Assembly (NCBI RefSeq): GCF_000524195.1
Contig: NW_020170381.1
Location: forward strand, 147,366 to 211,365
Length of the DNA: 64,000 nucleotides
Source of the DNA: Echinococcus granulosus
Lineage: Eukaryota > Platyhelminthes > Cestoda > Cyclophyllidea > Taeniidae
Direction of reading: 5' to 3'
A program made the position numbers and the translations under genes. The notes under the pieces were generated by a model. It saw only the letters and a list, made by a program, of their open reading frames with translations, had not been told where the DNA came from and did not search any database. Every line of letters starts with the position of its first letter. The first letter of the stretch is position 1. Below, piece by piece: positions 13,101 through 23,737 of this stretch.

Positions 13101-16100
13101 ATCACAGTGTTGCCTCCGGCAATCAAAACCATCCCATAAACCTTCTTTATGTACCCCTTGATGCATCGTACACGAATGGTGCATCGGTTGTCTCACAAAA
13201 ACCTCTTACTCCGCCGCCAGGGCTCAACTCATATGTATGGAATAGCGGTGATCAACTCTTCTTGATTCCTGTGCGTGGCGGTGGTCTAGGCGATCTTTCA
13301 TGGCATCCATGTGCTGGTCCCTCTCATGGAGAATGCTCACAGTTCTGCCTACCAAAGGCCACTGCGTCGTCGCCGAGTCTACCACTATATCCGGGTCCAC
13401 TCGCTCCCCACCCACCACTGTCATCACCTCAGCCACGGTCACTCTGGCGCACCGTTCGCCGGTGTGCCTGTGCCCTCGGGTCACAACTTCTAAACACAGT
13501 GTCCCAGGCTGATGAGGGAAATATGTGTAGTCGCATTCCCTACTGCCTACCACCGAATATGTTATGTCGTGCTGGTATTACAATCAGGGACAACAAAACA
13601 CTCCGTGAAAACTACTTTCTCGTTGGGGAACCTTTCCCCCAACGTGGGGCTTGCATTCCAGCTCACAAAGCCTGCGACGGAGTCATCGACTGTCGGGTGG
13701 GATTCTTTTAACCCTACCCGTTTCTCGCAGTTATTTTCCATTTGAGCACTCTTAGTAGGCTTATATGTGGCAACGAGCCCTTGAATTTGCCGTTTTTTGT
13801 AAGACCACTTACACAGTAGTGTCTTAGATAGTTGATATATCAACAATTGTCGAAATAGATTCTTTCAACTTGACCAAATACGCTATTTATTAAGACATTG
13901 AGATTTCTCCCACAGTAAATCGCAATTTGGAGGCTAATAGTGTATCAGAGACCATGTCGTTAAGATATTTTGAAGGATGAGCGTCAGTATTGGTGTTAAA
14001 TCTCGAAGTCTAATGTCGAAAGTAGAAAAGCACTTAAAAATGCTCAAACTTTTGGTCGATGCATTCGAAGTAGGTATCTAATGCCGTGACTTTTTTGTAG
14101 GACGGAAGCGATGAAGTGGATTGTCCACAGATATGCCCTGAATACGAGTGCGACAATGGTCTTTGCTTGCCCTTTTCATCGCGTTGTAACGGCGTGATTG
14201 AATGCGACTCGGACGAGTCCTGCTGTGGCAAGGATCAGTTTGAATGTCGCCGTCCGCGTCACTCGCTGCTCATCTATCATCTACAACTCGGTGGCCCATC
14301 GAGTCGATGTCTCCCTTCCGTCATGGTCTGTAACGGTCGACCCGACTGCCCCGATGGCTGGGACGAGGCTTCATGTGAGGATCAGGAGTCAGGGGCTAAT
14401 AATAATGCCAAAAATTCTGAATTAGCTAATGGGAGCACAGTCGCGGTCGAATTGGCCTTTGCAGATGGCTCAAACAAGAGAGCCGGTGAATTTCCATATG
14501 TATACACGGTGTTCATCGTCTCGGCAATCATTGTTGCCCTTGTCGTCTTCAGTCTCGTTGCCTATCTGTGCTCAAAAAAGTGCGTTTCTTTTCTGCTTAC
14601 TAAACTTGCTCGCGATTTGAAGTCTACAGCTTTTTCGATTGGATAGGTCGCATCACTGCTAAATCGAATCATATGAAGGCCAGCTTTAAGCATCACTTCA
14701 GTAGTTCCCCACATATTTTAGGGCATTTGTTCAATTCTTTACCTTGATTGTATTTAGTCCAGGCTATTTTTAGCTAATTTGGTCCAACTTTTCCTCGGAG
14801 TCTTTTATGTAATAGTCTAGTAATGTTTTTTTTTCAGACATTCGATTGGCATTGAGTGACGATAATTCCGTGACCCTTAACAGGTGGTCCAAATCTTCGT
14901 ACACGGTGCGTACGGATGTTCTTCTGATTCCTTCCAGGAAAGGGGACAGGTCAAAGGGCAGTGGAGGGGAGGGGTTCAATTGTGTGGATGGTCAGATGAA
15001 CAATCGTAGTGAATATCAAGAGCCTCTGGTTGCGAGTAAGGCAACAATCAAATCCTCTGCAACTGTGACTGAACATGTTCCTGCATCCATTTCGCACCAT
15101 CGAAGAAGTGTTGCAGGCAGCCGAAAAATCACTTCAAAAGTCACCGTCCTGCCTCCACCTCCAAACAGTGGTTCTTCTAGCTGGTATTGCCCTTCCTGTT
15201 CCTCCCAGGATGGTCAGTCGCCATCAGCGAACGTTTACAGGAATTTTTGCAATCGTTGCCACAAACGCAGTCGTCATTATTCCAGGAATCTGAGTGAGCT
15301 GTAGTTAGCAGTTTTTTAGTTGTATGTAAGTAGATTCGTCATTAGGGTCAGATTATTTTTTCATCTCAGAGCCATCTCGTACACATTCACCATGCCACTG
15401 TGCAGCAAGAGTAAGTAATGCAGAGACGCCAGACAACAGTTCCTCCACCGTGTATTGGACGCGTGCGACTTCCAAGTGTCCGCCAGCTCCGCCACCCTCC
15501 TCTTTGCCGTCCCCTCCCCCCTCACCTACCACCAGCTGTCTTTTTGAGGTTCCTTCTACCTGTCCACCCCCAGCTCCCCCACCGTCCAAATTGCATGCTG
15601 ACGACGAAGACGAGGGCGAGGAGGAAGAGGAGGAATTAGGCGGAGGAAGCTCATCATCGGAATTTAGCGAGTCTTCTAGTCTAACTACTTCGCCTCTGCG
15701 CTGTCACCACTATCATCGTCGGCAGCAACGTGGACGTCATCTACGTCGACACCGTCGGCCACGGCGTCACGAGGCCTCTGTCTCCTCGACAGCCTCTACG
15801 GAGCACAGCCACCATCATTACCAGCACGCTAGTCGAAGACGCCGTGGCAGCAGTAGAAAGCAGGGTAGTAAGAAGGTGAGCTTTCGCTCAGATCTGGATG
15901 ATGCAATGGACCTTGCGTGTATGCATTGTCCGCAGTGTGGATTGAGGCAACAACAGCAACAGAGTTCCCACCAACATGCAACACGACGGAATGCCATTGC
16001 CACTGCAGCTACTGCTCTCCAACAAAACACCTTGGCCGCCACCTACAGTCAGGTTGAATCGTCTTCGGTTGCAGCCAACACCGTTGAAGGTAGCAGTTCA

Positions 16101-17126
16101 TCATCAGGAGGTCCTAAAACAACTTCAAACCGTTCATCCGAATTCTATCCTCGTGTTAGTCTTTTCCTTACTGGAAGTACTCACTATGTGATGTTTATTA
16201 TGTATGGGTAGTTATATGATTTCTAGTAACCCTTAATTCACTAGCATATTTTTTGTTTTATCAAATTTGGCACACAATTTTATTTTCTAACGAAATAGTG
16301 CGCTGTTTCATATTTTTGAATGCAGGAGACAGTAAATCCACCTCCTAGTCCAATAACTGAATCCATTTATGCCTCCCTTCCACTTGCCGTTTTAAAACAT
16401 CCCGGACCAACATCTCGAGACGCTAGTCTCTCTAATTCTTCTAATTCCAATGGAGTCGTTTGCAATGTGGGCGTGAATTCTTTCTCATTTGAAGCTTTGG
16501 GAAACGATAAGGAATTGGACAAGCGAATTATTGCGACAGGTATCTTAACATTGGAAATAATATGTCATTATTCGATTATCTTTGTAGTGCTAATACGACT
16601 ATTATCACTCAATACTTTAGTTGGAAACTTGGGGAGGTCCAGCGTTCGCTCCTCGGCACCTCCCTTCTGTTGTCCGTCCGGTGATAATGCGCTCAATCAT
16701 CCCAAACAGATCCAGATTTCGTCATCAGCCTCTAGATGTATAACATCATCAACATCTAACTTTTATTCCCATTGCCACCACCGCCACCATGCTGGTGAAT
16801 TGAATACAGCTATGGCAGCTGCCTCTGCCGCGGCCAAAACAACTACAACCATCCAAAATGTGCACGTGGTGATATTTACATCTAAAAGGGAACAGCTGCA
16901 CCAGTGCTGTAATTGTTGCTCAGATTATTCACTCTCCTCCGATAGTGAATGCGAACGAGAAACATCCGCTATCGTAGCGCCTCATCAGAACAATGGTAAC
17001 CCCACTTCCGGTTGCGTAGTGATACCGGATGAGCCAAGAGAACAAGCCGAAGGAGCCGAAGCTGAGGGTATGAATCCTCCTGCCAGAGCCCCTTTCGCTC
17101 AATTTTCTCCTTCAAGGAACGGATAA
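4046..17126 (+). CDS. LRP6/arrow: LRP5/6 (Arrow)-type Wnt co-receptor
   Basis: Single-pass receptor that, with Frizzled, receives Wnt and recruits Axin; about 2,737 residues in this model, against about 1,615 in vertebrates. Exons: 4046-4109, 4149-4333, 4367-4599, 4630-4847, 4882-5064, 5265-5678, 5753-6104, 6560-6744, 6809-6958, 7481-7795, 7920-7991, 8084-8262, 8410-8963, 9064-9194, 9647-9870, 10193-10504, 10596-10803, 11570-12118, 12393-12616, 12692-13696, 14101-14579, 14684-14700, 14838-15293, 15370-16154, 16326-16539, 16621-17126. Every junction keeps phase. Order is signal peptide, four YWTD propeller/EGF units, three LDLa repeats, membrane span, tail with PPPSP boxes. This is the LRP5/6 order: LRP4 has N-terminal LDLa repeats, and LRP1 is far larger. 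Excess length comes from Ser/Pro/His-rich inserts. Least certain are the 17-nt microexon, the tail introns and the 3' end. Confidence 0.92.
4149..5400 (+). other. LRP5/6 propeller 1 and EGF 1
   Basis: First six-bladed YWTD propeller, with degenerate signatures (KLVFYVGDHH, MMVYWADF, SIYWLKSG, RLLWLDE, RIYFFSD). It closes into an EGF-like module, NVTCVPEK through CNFLCL to CACPTGV. In LRP5/6 the first propellers bind Wnts and DKK-type antagonists. The canonical Tyr-Trp-Thr-Asp is altered in every blade, so ligand preference cannot be inferred. The 30-nt intron at 4600-4629 lies between two halves of one blade. Confidence 0.85.
5401..7680 (+). other. LRP5/6 propeller 2 and EGF 2
   Basis: Blades are marked by CIYWVDN, NLYWSTGG, YLFFNVWSG with IERTWLDGT, HLYYVDAY and ENLYWSDW. 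The EGF module follows at about 7490-7680 (CDDVSKSGCTHLCL, then YYCACPPEYALDSDGKTC). The acceptor at 6809 is chosen over an earlier AG at 6793-6794 because it restores the LLG-D-E-N-LYWSDW strand in phase after a 64-nt intron. An Asn/Asp/Glu-rich loop at about 5930-6000 enlarges blade 3. Confidence 0.85.
7681..10803 (+). other. LRP5/6 propeller 3 and EGF 3
   Basis: Third propeller, with RIYWVED, ALYFCVD, YLFWLDG, RLYWMNW and an unusual closing strand AVLFSE, spread over seven small exons. Inserts include an Ala/Glu run (8110-8150), a Gly/Ser loop (8490-8570) and an Arg-rich segment (8700-8780). EGF 3 spans the 10504/10596 junction, where CQ joins ALCL to rebuild the C-x-x-x-C core, and ends FTCACPTQFTLASDGYSC. 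Spacing between its first cysteines is much longer than usual. Confidence 0.78.
11570..13530 (+). other. LRP5/6 propeller 4 and EGF 4
   Basis: Fourth propeller, opening YRSLLMITIDGSIMRY, with IVFWSDF, LFWVDPG and a divergent SLWLTW. EGF 4 is HPCAGPSHGECSQFCL followed by RRCACALG. A long, poorly conserved loop occupies 11640-12050. YWTD signatures are weakest here, as expected for propellers 3-4, but the EGF and following LDLa cysteines fix the position. Confidence 0.8.
13531..14390 (+). other. Three LDLa repeats of LRP5/6
   Basis: Repeat 1 ends GACIPAHKACDGVIDCR plus DGSDEVDC across the 13696/14101 junction. Repeat 2 is CPEYECDNGLCLPF through CDSDESC. Repeat 3 is CGKDQFECRRP through CNGRPDCPDGWDEASC. 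Acidic calcium-cage residues (D-x-S-D-E, D-G-W-D-E) are present in repeats 1 and 3; repeat 2 reads CDSDESCC. Three repeats just before the membrane is diagnostic for LRP5/6. Confidence 0.9.
14497..14571 (+). other. LRP5/6 transmembrane helix
   Basis: Hydrophobic stretch YVYTVFIVSAIIVALVVFSL followed by VAYLC and then Ser-Lys-Lys, a stop-transfer signal. It is the only strong hydrophobic span in the spliced protein after the signal peptide, giving a type I topology with the LDLa repeats outside. Confidence 0.9.
14572..17126 (+). other. LRP5/6 cytoplasmic tail with PPPSP boxes
   Basis: Long disordered tail rich in Ser, Arg, His, Gln and Pro. Two PPPSP boxes are visible: PPPSPTTS at 15513-15536 and NPPPSPITES with flanks at 16335-16364. 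The second sits in the same context as vertebrate motif A (an aromatic-Pro segment, then NPPPSP, then TE). In vertebrates these boxes are phosphorylated by GSK3 and CK1 and bind Axin; here the CK1 position is Thr. The exon junction 16154/16326 places FYPR directly before the box, as in LRP6. An Asp/Glu run (15600-15640) and an Arg/His run (15700-15860) lie between. Confidence 0.8.
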
Positions 17127-20100
17127 ATGGTGTCTTAACTTTTCAGCACCAAGCATTTCAGCGCGTGCAACTTAAAAACACGTTCATTTTAATCAATCAC
17201 TCCTATGTAATTTAAACTAATCTTTAATATTATTATTTGCAGCATATTTTTTTTCAAAAGTCGCTTATGTCTGAGTCCCATCCACTTGTCTCCCTTTGCT
17301 CGGGGAAGTCTACTGGCAGGTCGTATTCAAAATTTGAGTCACCAGGACGGACCAAGTTATTTTCATATTGCTCGTTCATCACAGTCTTTTTTCTAAGTAA
17401 AGAAATGGTATTTAGTAAGGGTAACGCTTTGAAATTATGCGTAGGGAGACTTGCCGCTCAACAACCTCATCAGTCTCTTTATTCAGGTCTTCAGTTGGGG
17501 ATACCCTCTCCACCTCGTTTCGCCTCAGTGACTGGTCAAGAGGTACTCCATTCTCAAGGTCACGTAAAATGTAGATTAGGCGCATTACTTGGGCCTTGGG
17601 AATCGAGCCAAGCAACGCGCCATGTTGTTGGGAGCTATAGAGTTTGTCGATATAGGAAATCAAGTGTTGGCTGTCATTTGAGTGTCTTATACTGATTCTG
17701 TGTAGCTTCATTTTTTCGCCTTCTGTGTATTTAATTAGTATTTGAGGTGGGAAAATTCTTACACCACAACCTACTACACATCTACCAGACTTTTCGACCA
17801 GTGATTTAAGCATGCGAAAGTCCTGGTAACTAATTCACTTTTACTTGGTGGTTGAGCAAAACAATTCAACACTGCGGTGTCATAATAATCATATTTCGTC
17901 TATACTGTTGAAAACAATGTGAGATTTATACTTTTGAAGACACACCGGATTTAATTTTGCGATTTATTTTGGGATGTTTGCAAGCTTTTTAACCAGTGTA
18001 AGTGCTCACTAGCTTACAAGTCTCACCTGTTTCCACGAAAAAAGTCAAATTAAAGCAATTTCCCTGTTTTACATTCCCATTTTACCCCTTTGATTGTCTA
18101 AGTTCTTTCGGTCCCAGTTCTGGCTCCAAAACCAATATTGGAGGATTCTACGGGTCAGCGGATGTACAAGTCATATTAACTTAAACCAAAACGGAAAATA
18201 GTTAAAAACTTGGGAATGGTAGATAAGCTTGGGGTCTTGCGTGCATTAATATGCTCCTCTCATGCATTACCTTTCTTGCACGCATATGAAATTTATTCAA
18301 AAATTTTCACGTGCTTTAAAATCTGTTTGGGTAAAAAGTACTTTATTTTATCTTACCACTGTTTTGACTCTTATTATGGACACAGCGCTAAGGTAGAGCA
18401 AGTGTTTAATGAGCAATTGACCTATCAGTTGCGTTAAAATGTATAATGGATATGTGATTTAAGTTGTCTTATTATTTTTTGTACGTATCAATCATCGATA
18501 CTAAATACAAAAGAAAGCCATGTACACATTCAATGCACATTTATCAAAATAAACCCTTCCATTGATTCATGAGCGAGTTCTGATAAGCGCACATGCCATG
18601 CCCTGTGTTTGAAATGCCCTCACCTTGGCCTAGTCAAAAACATCCTTTCAGGGCAAATATTGCGTCTGTAGGATTACACCTCAATAACACTGCTGCATCA
18701 AAAAGTCGGAAGCCCACAACATATTTGGTGTACCGGTGTAAAATTCAGTCGAACAAGCAGAGAGATAGCGTAGTTATACATCCGTCTAAGTGATTTCAGG
18801 TAACAAGTAGGTAGTCGATTGATAATTTCGATTGTTAATTTGGCAAAGTATTAACTATAATCGCCCAGTAATAGAAAGATTCCTCGAGTCCATTTGGTGG
18901 GTAACTTTAACAACATAATACTTCTCCGTTGATTATTCATGTCATCGTTTTAATTTGGCCTTCAAATGTATTTTAGCATTCACTAATGTGGATTATTACC
19001 AAAGCAGAAATAATACAAGAATCTGCTCAAGGTATGGCTTCGTGAATCTCTTTTTAACCAGTTTTATGCGTACCGTTCCTGTAACTTTTCAGACTGTCAA
19101 TGCATCGACGAATAGAGGTGGTGAATATTCTTTGGCGCTGAGTAACTTTATAGTTTATTCAAAACCTCTGCACGCAAGCACAGGCGCCAAAACGACGGAA
19201 ACGCAAACGACGACACCAGTCCACTTTTTTCAAGAAAAATAGTCCAGTACAATGTACGGGAGACACCAGCCTATATTTTGGTTTAAAATGATTTACATGG
19301 ATAGCGCCAAAATGCTTTAGAGGATATGTAACAGTGCTAGCAACTGCAGCATAGGTTTGAGGTTACTTCCCTCTCAGGCATGCAGGCTCTGTAAGTGTTT
19401 TAAAGTACGAATCAGTTAGTCAAATTGATACTACTATCTCATTTTACAAATCCTACTGCTAGTCAGTAAAATAAAGGTCTCGAAAAGAAATGTTTCACGC
19501 ATAGGGTGGTCTCGGAGTTTAGACTGCTTTTCTGTTTTGAAGAAGTATTCAGAAGTTTTGATTTAGGCAAATACCCTGCTTCAAAATACTTTCAATGACA
19601 TCTGAGCCTTGCTAACCGCTACTCCAAAGTAGTACGCATGGGGACCTAGTAGTCATACGTAGAATAGCCTTTTGTCATCGTATCCGTTTGAGTGATAGCC
19701 GACTTCCATTTAACTCGCAACCCTCAGACTTAGTTGTTACTTTGTATGAATAGTTATCTGATCAATCAGCAATTCATCCATTACAATATATTTTCGATCT
19801 CTTAAAGCATAACCTTGGAGACAAGCATCAATGAATGTAAATTAAGAAACTTTCTGTACACTTCTGTTCATACCATTGTATATTTTGGAGTCAACAAATC
19901 CGTAAATTTGTCAAATTTAGTGGAGGTGGGGATTTACGCCTTTGGAGTACGTCTGCCTTCTCCTAGTTTGCGCAATAGTATTCATTTGTGCGATCAAAAG
20001 TTGTTCACTTAAGCAAAATTTGGGTCCCTGACTCTTTATACTTAAGGTATTGCTTTATTATATTCTCAAATGACAAAGACCAACCACAATACCAGCAAAA

Positions 20101-20350
20101 CTAAACGACTATCAATTTTACCTTGACGTAAGGATATGCTCTACCCTACGCACTGAATTCCCTAGTATGTATAAATGTTTTTCGGTCGTTCAGCACCCAA
20201 GATCGTCTGCAGACAAAAAATAGCATTAACTCAACTTAATATTGATGCAGCTAACAAGTAAATACCATTGCTGTCAAAAATAAGCAGACTTTGTTATAGG
20301 CATACAAATGCAGACAATAAACAGTTTATAAAATGAGACTTCACAAAATA
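17127..20350. other. Intergenic, LRP5/6 to LARGE (convergent)
   Basis: About 3.2 kb between two convergent 3' ends. A plus ORF (17237-17695) and an overlapping minus ORF (17412-17813, 133 codons) are visible, but neither shows a motif I recognise nor splices cleanly to the LRP5/6 tail. The remainder is AT-rich with no supported feature. Confidence 0.5.
20054..20059 (-). terminator. Candidate poly(A) signal of LARGE
   Basis: Minus-strand AATAAA (plus-strand TTTATT) about 290 nt beyond the LARGE stop codon at 20351-20353. Seen as a hexamer; use is inferred from distance and strand. Confidence 0.4.
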
Positions 20351-23300
20351 CTATATTCCGATTGTCCTGTGACGAAATCGAAGATATTTTAGTGATTTTA
20401 CTCCAAAACGCACGGCAAGATCCTTTACGTAATTGACTTTAAACTCCTCCAAACACTGTCTGCAATGAAAATGGGATATCATTAATTATGGATTCGAAAG
20501 CTAAATCATCACGAAAGTGCTATTTGTTTAAGACGTTGCATTGATTCGTCTGGTTTCATTTATCACAAAATATGAGTAAGTGTGATTGGCATTAAAATAT
20601 CGTTAAACAGTTTCCAACTAACCGAAGAATAAGTGAATGACGAAACCGATTTGATTCTACACTCGGTGCGTGAGGGAAGTGTATTATGAAGGCATTTGGA
20701 AGAACCACAAACTTGAAATCAAGGGCATCCAAAAGCATGAAGAAGGACACTTTGTTCCAGCCGAAGCCAACGAAGTGCTCATCAAACTGTCCATGTCCGC
20801 GCCTAATTAGTACGTATGGTTCAAAGTCGGCGTCCCACTTAACCTGTTTGATAATAAGTTAAAAAGACAGTCTAAAAACCGCATTAATTGAAGAACATTT
20901 AAAATAACCCCCATGTAAAATGCCAATATTCTTAAAAAGAACGTGTTTTTTGGATACTAGTGTAGCATGGCATGGGCTTATTACTCAAGATTTTGAAATA
21001 CATGTGTTACTTGATGAGGTGCCTCCATTACAATTACAACATTTTATCTAATTTCTGCTCATGATTGGCAGCTACTTAAGTGCAACTTAGGAAACATTAG
21101 AATTAGTTTTAAAAAAATACATGTTCCGGGAAAGTTGGTCATTTCTGCATTAACTTCCTTGGTCCCAGCACATAAGCTATACCAAAAGGCATATTGCGGA
21201 CATAAAATGGCTTAGTACTCTTGAGCAGGTCAATTTCCAATTGTGGTGTGTGCAAAAATGAGGAAATTACCTCATAGGGCATTTCTGTTTTGTACCAGTG
21301 GGAATAATTCGTGGCAAGGTGTCCAGCTTGCCAGACATCGATTCGAAAGGGCTTTACCACCCCGGATGCGACGGTCTGGAGTAAGCGCCACTTCGTGGTG
21401 GGAAATGCAAGCTGCGTGTAGAAGGTTTCAAACGCGGGGACGATGTAGGCCACTCTCTCTATTTTGTTCGCCTGAAGATAAAACAAAGCCATTTCCATTA
21501 AAATGTTCTACTTTTAACAGCAAAGGAAAGGAATTTTTTGTATTGCAAATGAGTGTATATATTTTGGCTTATAAATCCGGAGGTTTATTCACGCCCTTTT
21601 CACGCTAGGAGAGAATATAAATGAAGGAGTTGTTTTTACTTAGGAGCGATACAATAGCAAGCTGAAATGTGTGCTCCTGTCTTCCGGAAAACTGAAAGCT
21701 ACGCTGTTGTCATACAATTTGCCTTACCGGAAATAACCGAAATTGGGTTGTATGAAGGCTGTTCCAAATGCAACAACAGTTTCTTGCACACCAAACGGAG
21801 CGATTTTTTCGAATTTACTACATTTGAATCGCATATTTTTTTAAACATTAATTTAATAAGCCTCAATGGGCTCGAATACCAAACGCAAGATTATCAATCA
21901 TAATGCATTTAAAAGGAAACCAGTACTTGAAGAAGTCTTTCATTTGTGTCTGAAGCTATAGAAAAACTGGCAAAATTCACTCCTGGTCAAACAATTTTTT
22001 AAGTGCCCAATGCTCTTTACGCTGTGCAAGGAATACGAAAATTGAGCAGTTTGCTGATTTAACCGCATACTGGTTAAGGTCTATGCTGCTTGCCCTTTTA
22101 AGCATTTCACACATTTTTACAAAAAAGTCCAAAAAAGTCAATCAAGCAAATGTATGGGATTGTCAGTATAGCACGGCCTTTGCTAAACTTAGACAAATGA
22201 CGCAAATAATTACCAAAATAGCATATGGTTCAGGCAAAATTAGCGTATCGATTCACTTTTTATTATGAACGCATATATGGAAAAACAAAACACAATGCAA
22301 TTGAAGTCAATCAGTGCCTTTATGCGATTTGAGGCTCGCAAGTCCTTCAAGCCGAACCGATAAGAAAGAAGTTCAGAACTGGGTTATTTGTGGGTCATAA
22401 GCGAACATCACAAAAAGCTCATGAAATCACCTAATTACAGTTGCATGCATAAAGAAATATTACTAGCGAACCGAGTTTTGCCTGTTGTAAAAACTGATTA
22501 AGCGTATTGGAAAAGCCGGCTAAGAAAAGATAAGGTCTCACGTATTTAGGCAAGATCTACCATCTATTGTATGGAATTTTGGAAAGTTGTGCTTAAAGCA
22601 CATTAGTTTTCCAAGAATGCATCAGGCGATACACAAAGATAAAAATGGGCTCTGTTCCACTACCATCGCTTTAAATGGGTAGCATCATCTCACTGCTTTA
22701 AAGGTTAGAATTTACGTATTAAATGTGAATCAAATCAGCATTCTTAAAGTATATCCAGAAAATGTCACTTAAACCCAGGTGCCTTTAAGCTATGAATTTT
22801 CAAACAAGCGAAAACATACAGATGCTAGTGTGCGTTGGAAGTAGGTGCGGAGATGAGGTTTCGGAACGAAGTCAAAGTCAACAATGAAAATATACGCTGT
22901 GTTAGCGTATTTTATGGCCGTATTTCGAAGCGCATTTATTGGATAATAGCTCTATAAAATGCAATAAAAGGTTCTGTATAAAATGGGAAGCAGGTAGCTG
23001 TTGACAGACGGAAAGAAAGTGGCACTTACGCCCTCCTGAAATACCAAGTGTATGTCAATATTTTCTCGTGAAGTAAAAAACACCGAAGAATCAAGGTACT
23101 CCCTTATTATTTCTACTTCTCTATCGGTGATGTAAACAGCCAGACTCATTGGACCGTCCCAATTAGCCGCAATTTCTTCGAGGCGATGAAGTCTATAAAA
23201 CACACAAAAGGTGCTATAATCTTCACAAAGTTATAGAATCACTATAATGACATTAAGTTTGAAGTCCAAATAAATGATGCCAATAAGCGTCAAGCCCACA

Positions 23301-23737
23301 GGTTCAAAAAGTGAGGCTCGAGTTTAGGCCAAATATTGACTCTACCCTACTAGTTATGATCCACATTATAAAGTTATCAAATGTAACGGTAATATCTAGA
23401 TGAACACCAGCTATGACGATATAATATGCAAATGAGATAATTAATCGGTGACTGAAAAGAAGAAAGCTTCGAATTTTTCATGAAAGTGTGAAGAAATGAA
23501 GCATAACTACCTATCCATTGTGAACTGGCTCACTAGTGTCACATTTGCAGTGGTGTTTGAACTAAGCCCGTAAAAGTAGGGAAACACACGTCTTTGGAGT
23601 TGCATTTCCATATGGAGAAGTGAACACGCTTTCACTGTGCCTCGTTGACGATTCTGCTTATCCTCTTTGGTCTTTGTAGGTGACTTTAATGCAATGTAAT
23701 CATGAGATAGTAAATTGTGCTTTGAAAACTGGTAAAG
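20351..23737 (-). other. GT49 (glucuronyltransferase) half of LARGE
   Basis: Motifs: [52 protein letters not shown] (second DxD, Asp-Phe-Asp here, Asp-Ile-Asp in mammals), [45 protein letters not shown] and [10 protein letters not shown]. The acceptor at 20843 and the donor after 20623 were chosen because they give exactly the same spacing as LARGE between HAPS and the final SLKYL. Both catalytic halves therefore look intact in one polypeptide. Confidence 0.93.

Noticed and set aside
17237..17695. Plus ORF as an extra C-terminal exon of LRP5/6
   Set aside because: No donor in the last LRP5/6 exon leaves the required phase, and no PPPSP box occurs in it; the stop at 17124-17126 is simpler.
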